From: Mnemiopsis leidyi
Taxonomy: Eukaryota > Ctenophora > Tentaculata > Lobata > Bolinopsidae
Assembly (NCBI GenBank): GCA_000226015.1
Contig: JH153811.1
Coordinates: 20,752-42,652 of the forward strand
Reading direction: 5' to 3'
Length of the DNA: 21,901 bases
Shown: piece after piece, positions 17,828 through 21,901 of the stretch
Layout of the letters: the number at the start of each line of letters is the position of its first letter
How positions within the stretch are numbered: position 1 is the first letter of the stretch
Made by a program: the position numbers and the translations under genes
The notes under the pieces: model-generated
Databases searched by the model: none
Told to the model about the DNA's origin: nothing
The model's input: only the letters and a program-made list of their open reading frames with translations

Positions 17828-18379
17828 TCACTCCGCGTTTTTGATCCAATTGACACCTTGAAGTATTTCTCTCAACAGAATGACATCTTCATGACAGATG
17901 CCTATAGTACATAGGAAACATGAAGTTCTAGGAATCATGTCCGTTCGTGGAAAAGACATTTCACTTGGCTCAAATTGATGGCACCTGAAAAAGCAAAAAG
18001 CTCATTATTGCACCTGGGCTTAAGAAACCAGGATAATTGACATTCCTAAAAACGTGCAGCTCGTCAGATCGCAGTTGCCGCAGTTCTGTAGAGGGATTTT
18101 TCCCCCAAAACGGGGATAAATTGAGAGCTGGATGAAAAGGGTGACAAAATTCAGTTATTGCAGGTGAAAAGAACGGCTAGAATTTGTCAGACTGAACTAC
18201 AGACTGACAGAAATAGATCAAAGATGCACTGCTTATTATATGCTCAACGATGTTGCGTTGGAAGTTCTACTTCTATTCTTCAAAAAGAAGGTTTGTTGGG
18301 ATGGATCTTGCGCTAATGAAACAAGATGACCCGAGGCCGATCTGGCCGATCTAACAACACGGCTGCTGAAATAACCATC
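17828..18379 (-). CDS. Two 3' exon candidates of an unrecognised gene
   Basis: Minus-strand segment 17828-17984 follows a strong acceptor (gctttttgctttttcag), encodes 51 residues (CHQFEPSEMSFPRTDMIPRT, then CFLCTIGICHEDVILLREIL) and ends at TGA, with ATTAAA about 85 nt further. Segment 18236-18379 follows acceptor tttttataatttttcag and encodes DGYFSSRVVRSARSASGHL onward, 47 residues to TAA. They join in phase only through a weak donor (CATC|GTTGAG), so the link is uncertain and they could be separate last exons or chance. The Cys-rich first segment is not recognised. Further upstream exons were not established. Confidence 0.3.
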
Positions 18380-18407
18380 CTGAAAAATTATAAAAATGCT
18401 TAAGTAA

Positions 18408-18758
18408 GTTGACTGGTGCAAGTATTTGATCCGAGTCAGGGAGAACGATGTCAGGTTGAGTTATATTGTTTCTTGTTCAAATTTCGTAAATGACCAGATC
18501 AGCAATATCACATTCGTAAATTCCACCGAATATTCACCCAACTTGAAGCATGTTTTAAATCTCTCTCTGGCCAGACGCGACAAACTAATTTTCTCGGTGG
18601 AACCAACATTGGTGCTATCTGCTGCTGCTGCCGCTGGAACTAATTGTCGCTGCAGCTGCACAACCACTGTTTCCGACACGCAACTTTGTGCAAATCGCCT
18701 GGGTCACGTGTCTTTCTTGTCTCGTGAACAATTTCGGTTCGGAAATCAAAAATTTTAA
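18408..18758 (+). CDS. Unassigned open frame, 116 codons, no ATG start
   Basis: The frame is open from 18408 to TAA at 18756-18758 but has no ATG near its beginning, so it could only be an internal or last exon. It includes a short poly-Ala run from GCT repeats and several Asn-X-Ser/Thr sites (NIT, NST, NLS). The opposite strand carries its own 72-codon frame across 18461-18679, also partly low-complexity. Neither has convincing splice sites, and I cannot decide between them. Confidence 0.2.
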   Translation, partial: VDWCKYLIRVRENDVRLSYIVSCSNFVNDQISNITFVNSTEYSPNLKHVLNLSLARRDKLIFSVEPTLVLSAAAAAGTNCRCSCTTTVSDTQLCANRLGHVSFLSREQFRFGNQKF

Positions 18759-18759
18759 C

Positions 18760-19436
18760 AAAGACTATCATGCATATACATAGTACAAGGTGCGTCGGTA
18801 TAATTTCTGTACATTTTAATTTTTCTATGAGGACAATTTACTTGTCTACTGCTTAATATTAACGACAAGTGACTGGGCTGCTCTCTGAACCTCTGAATTT
18901 ATCGGATTTTGATAGTTTTACCGGTTCATTAGATCTGGAAGGCAAGTTTTACTCAATAACATTTAGCACAAATAATTTCGTGAATCACACTGCTGGCGCA
19001 TCAACTGTCCCTCTAATTTAACCAAGGGTCCACGGAGCCCTTTGTTAGACGTCAAGCACCATCACTACGAATTAAACCAAACAAAGTTTCACGGGTATGA
19101 CATTGACGTCTGGCGACAAAATGCAATTTCATGGCCCTTTACTTCATACAATTCCAGAAAAATTCCCAGCTATTCAATTCGGAGATAATCGATTATCGAA
19201 ACATTTGCTTTCAAGCACCTTATATGCTTGGTGGTAATTTTGGAAGGGGGCCAGCTGTCAGAAGGAGTCAACTTGGACCTCACTGTTTCTCAGAAGGTAT
19301 TTAAAAGGAGAGAGTGAACTTGGTGCAAGCTGGCATGGCATCAACTTTATTCCCACAAGCGTTCATTTCTACTCGTAATGTATTCCCAAGAAGTGGAAAC
19401 AACAGATTTTTGTTTTTCTCGGTCGGTCGTCCCCTG
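18760..19436. other. Intergenic DNA with a CRE-like inverted repeat
   Basis: No gene seen. AGACGTCAA (19047-19055) and TTGACGTCT (19103-19111) form a 9-bp inverted repeat containing GACGTC cores. Confidence 0.35.
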
Positions 19437-19466
19437 GCTATTGTGTGCTTCATCAGACACAATAGC
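19437..19466. repeat. Perfect 10-bp hairpin with CTGATGAAGC loop
   Basis: GCTATTGTGT (19437-19446) and ACACAATAGC (19457-19466) pair perfectly around a 10-nt loop, which on the minus strand reads CTGATGAAGC. It lies within an 80-codon minus-strand ORF (19347-19589) that lacks an ATG. CTGATGA is the hammerhead core box, but the matching GAAA is not in a compatible place. Confidence 0.7.
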
Positions 19467-19633
19467 AGCGAGTTCTGAATATGGGACACAAAGGAAACTC
19501 TGTCCCAACTCCCGCCTTCTTTTGCTTGAAGGGAAGATCGTGAGGTGTTGCGTCAAGCTATAAAATATATCTTTCTGAACCCCTGCCAACCATGCTGCAA
19601 GTCGTTAAATCTTAGAGAGAAGGCCATTAAGAG

Positions 19634-19790
19634 GGCGGGAATTCTTTAAAGAATTAATTATAGATGTCGCCGTATAAATAGCTGCACAAAATTTTTGGCT
19701 AAAATGGTTATCAGGAGATGGGTTCAGAGATTCGAGGAAGAGCTTAGCATTATTTTGTGGAACTGTTTTATGGGGAAGCCGGACAGCTAA
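19634..19790 (+). promoter_or_regulatory. E2F-like site, TATA box and 28-codon ORF
   Basis: GGCGGGAA at 19634-19641 precedes the TATA box TATAAATAG at 19673-19681, repeating the combination seen at 15394-15418. An ATG at 19704 opens 28 codons (MVIRRWVQRFEEELSIILWN onward) to TAA at 19788. Since transcription from this TATA box would start near 19703, that ATG would have almost no leader, so the true start may be further downstream or in another exon. Confidence 0.35.
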
Positions 19791-20634
19791 CAGATTTAAG
19801 GAATAGATTAACTACTGTAGCACATCAAATAAGACGTTAATTGAAATAAATTAAGAGTTAATAGCCACTCTAGATTTTCTAGATTTTTCTAAAATTTGTA
19901 GAAACATAACAAATCGCCGGAGCGTCTTGTTTTTGAAAAATTGATAACGCCAGAGTTTAAGAACAATTGCCATTGTGTCCAATGTACAATCGTAGAAAAC
20001 TCCAATTATAACCGGTGTAAAGCGCAATAAGATCACTTTAAAAACCGCGGAATTACTCACGCTAGCACTGAGTGAGCAGCACTGTTACAGTAACATGCGG
20101 AGCGTGTCCTACAGTACGGTAACTTGGGCGGTAAACACACCAATAGTTCAAGCATGCAGAGTGGGGAGGGCGTGTCTCTGGACGGGCAGTCATGCAGTGA
20201 ATGTGTAGCTGGGAGGAGCATGGCGGGACTTCGAGTTATGAGATGTTCAGGATTGTAGGTCGGTGGTTGCGTGTTTTGAAGTTTTGATGGCCGAGGAATG
20301 CTAGACATTTAGAAGAAATGTTAGACATTTATGGCCTGCCTTAGAAGTAAAATACTAAATGTCAACATGCTGTGATCATGCAGGCTCTAAGTAAAGTTGG
20401 CATATGCGTGTCTATGGATTTTGGCCAGATGTTTTTGAGTTGGGATGGGGGAAAGGCGGGAACAGTTGGAATTTGTAATAACATGATTGGAATTTACGAC
20501 AATCATTTCTTAATTTTCTAAAATGTTACAGACTTTCAGTTGTGACAGGGAAAAATTTAAAGTAATTTTTGTGATAAGAGGCTGTGTTTTATTTTAACTG
20601 TCTTTGGGCAACATGAGATCTATTTTCCAACCAG
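19791..20634. other. Intergenic DNA, GC-richer 20050-20320
   Basis: No gene supported. GGCGGGAA recurs near 20455. A minus-strand ORF of 83 codons (20057-20308) is Pro-, Ser- and Cys-rich and looks like the chance product of a GC-richer block; short ATGs on the plus strand there close within 12 codons. Confidence 0.35.
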
Positions 20635-20832
20635 ATGATAAAATTTGGCTCCGACGAAGCTGCTAGAAAAAAAGTTGACAGAGAATATGTTTTACAACTT
20701 TTCATTCAAACCATCTGTCTGATGACTATCAACCACGTTTATCGTACGATCATAAAACGGGGAATGTTCAATAAAATGTTCTTCCAACTTCCAAGAATCT
20801 TACGGGACAAAACTTTAAACACCAAACACTAA
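20635..20832 (+). CDS. Exon candidate, 65 codons to TAA
   Basis: A strong acceptor (gatctattttccaaccag) is followed directly by ATGATAAAATTTGG and an open frame to TAA at 20830-20832. The product begins MIKFGSDEAARKKVDREYVL and continues with Leu, Ile and Met-rich helical sequence and a basic tail (LPRILRDKTLNTKH). It may be a last exon, or a complete short protein from the ATG. It is not recognised. No AATAAA follows until 21322, after the next exon candidate. Confidence 0.35.
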   Translation: MIKFGSDEAARKKVDREYVLQLFIQTICLMTINHVYRTIIKRGMFNKMFFQLPRILRDKTLNTKH

Positions 20833-20877
20833 GAATAGAACCACCACCCCAGACCAGTTTAAACCAACGTCCCGTCA

Positions 20878-20900
20878 TCACGTGACCCTCCTCAACCAAT
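20878..20900 (+). promoter_or_regulatory. E-box TCACGTGA next to CCAAT
   Basis: TCACGTGA at 20878-20885 and CCAAT at 20896-20900 (caaccaatca) lie 10 bp apart, a common proximal promoter pairing. There is no TATA box directly downstream. Confidence 0.35.
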
Positions 20901-20949
20901 CAAAACGCTCCAAATTGCTCCTCCTACCGCACCACAAAAACCCCTCTAG

Positions 20950-21201
20950 ACAGTTTACCAACACGGCCGGGGTGTTGTGTCTCCATTCCAACAATCCACA
21001 ACAAGGTTTATACCGGCAATTCATTACATCCTGTTTAACATTCCGCACGGCGGTTTAGTAAACATTGTTGAGTACCTTACCGAGTTAGCTGGACTCGTAT
21101 TACCAGCCTCTCGGCCTTATGATTTGGACTTTAGAATGGAATGTGGGGAGATCACGCCGTGGGAAGAAGAAGATAAAACAAGTTACCGGATCGTTCTCTA
21201 A
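20950..21201 (+). CDS. Terminal exon candidate, 83 codons
   Basis: The frame opens after acceptor ccctctag (20949, C-rich tract upstream) and runs to TAA at 21199-21201, with AATAAA at 21322-21327, 121 nt past the stop. It has no ATG before residue 63, so a spliced upstream exon is required. The product is hydrophobic in the middle (FIPAIHYILFNIPHGGLVNI, then EYLTELAGLVLPA) and acidic at the C-terminus (DLDFRMECGEITPWEEEDK). Family not recognised. Joining it to the 20635 exon would need a weak internal donor (TATC|GTACGA), so I keep them separate. Confidence 0.4.
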   Translation, partial: TVYQHGRGVVSPFQQSTTRFIPAIHYILFNIPHGGLVNIVEYLTELAGLVLPASRPYDLDFRMECGEITPWEEEDKTSYRIVL

Positions 21202-21321
21202 CGAGGTTTTCAAATCATCGGGGTAGACATTCACGTCCCTTTGAGGGCCTCGGAGTCCAGACTGTCACGTTTAAAGTCCATAGAATTCAGTTTATCTAGT
21301 ACACTTAATACATGGATCGAG

Positions 21322-21327
21322 AATAAA
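21322..21327 (+). terminator. Poly(A) signal AATAAA, plus strand
   Basis: GAGAATAAAGATT lies 121 nt after the stop of the 20950-21201 exon candidate, a normal distance for a 3' UTR. Confidence 0.4.
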
Positions 21328-21689
21328 GATTGAAGGTAACGGGTAAAATCTGGATAATTTCCTTCGAAAGTTGTATCATTATACTACTGGACAATATCGC
21401 CATGTTCTCTGTGATGTAGCACTGCCAACTGGCGTGGAGAGTTTTTCCCTCAGACCAATCACATATAACTCGCTTTGAAATGTGGGCAATCATACCATGT
21501 CAGTGTGATGAAGCAGCCAGCCACGCAGATCCGCTGCAATTATAGCACGAGAGAGAGAGACCGGCCTACATGCCTAAATTCAGAGATGACGTTATCTTCT
21601 GAGTAAGATAGGCGTACCACACTGATGTTGTGTAATGGTTATAGTGGGTGGAGGCTGACAGTAAACAACTAGGTGGTTAAGCCAGCTTG
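21328..21689. other. Intergenic DNA
   Basis: No gene seen. The only small feature is a (GA)5 run near 21550. Confidence 0.4.
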
Positions 21690-21901
21690 GAGAAAGTACT
21701 ATGCTAAGTAGTCCGTACACACTGGAGTACTGCACCTAGCCGGGTACCTAGCTGTAGTGGGTACTATGCTAAGTAGTCCGTACACACTGGAGTACTGCAC
21801 CTAGCCGGGTACCTAGCTGTAGGTGGGTACTATGCTAAGTAGTCCGTACACACTGGAGTACTGCACCTAGCCGGTACTAGCTGTAGTGGGTACTATGCTA
21901 A
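21690..21901 (+). repeat. 65-bp tandem repeat running off the window
   Basis: Units starting GTACTATGCTAAGTAGTCCG recur at 21696, 21761, 21827 and 21890, a period of 65, 66 and 63 bp. The third unit has two small deletions near its end. At least three full copies are present, and the last is cut by the window edge. The first unit has a diverged left edge (gagaaagtact), marking the array start. Confidence 0.95.

Noticed and set aside
19437..19500. Hammerhead ribozyme on the minus strand
   Set aside because: CTGATGA is present but inside the loop of a 10-bp hairpin, and no GAAA follows at the distance a stem II requires.
21690..21901. CRISPR-like array
   Set aside because: The units are contiguous tandem copies without spacers, in a eukaryotic genome.

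Overview
The window is a piece of a eukaryotic, most likely invertebrate metazoan, nuclear genome. Genes are broken into short GT-AG introns of about 110 to 690 bp, there are no operons or Shine-Dalgarno sites, AATAAA poly(A) signals and TATA/CCAAT/E-box/E2F promoter motifs are present, and much of the DNA is intergenic and carries MITE-like elements, a tRNA-derived repeat and minisatellites. The species cannot be fixed from the sequence alone. One ambiguous base (n) lies at position 93.

Layout. 1-2690 is AT-rich intergenic DNA with a degenerate 21-bp repeat (645-835), interleaved inverted repeats (1180-2082) and two copies of a very small transposon-like element (1804-1871 and 2599-2674, the second with a perfect 9-bp target-site duplication). 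2689-3428 (minus) is the 3' part of an unrecognised gene whose stop codon lies 5 bases from that duplication. 3527-3802 is a 276-bp MITE. 4266-6170 (plus) is the best-identified gene: a two-exon PARP-family ADP-ribosyltransferase with an N-terminal helical domain that may be of the USP8/AMSH dimerisation type. Its intron carries a roughly 520-bp TTAACTAAC-type array, and its second exon carries an apparent frameshift. 6504-8381 (minus) is a well-supported gene of five or six exons, tail-to-tail with the PARP gene, encoding an unrecognised helical protein of about 285 residues.

8560-9690 is a degenerate, partly palindromic minisatellite rich in TTGGCGCCAA and ATGGCGACA units, containing a 74-bp tRNA-Asn-like repeat head. 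It is followed by a G/C-run block resembling a hAT transposon end. From 9.8 to 21.9 kb coding evidence is sparse. Small exon candidates on both strands rest on splice sites and open frames alone. Several clusters of promoter motifs stand out: CCAAT, RFX X-box, E2F-like sites, two TATAAATAG boxes, and six exact TCACGTGA E-boxes between 13.0 and 20.9 kb. The window ends in a 65-bp tandem repeat that runs off the edge.

No functional link between the genes can be shown. The PARP gene and the 6.5-8.4 kb gene converge on a short shared 3' region and could make overlapping 3' UTRs. The confident calls are the PARP gene, the 6.5-8.4 kb gene, the repeats and the MITEs. Most calls beyond 10 kb are tentative.
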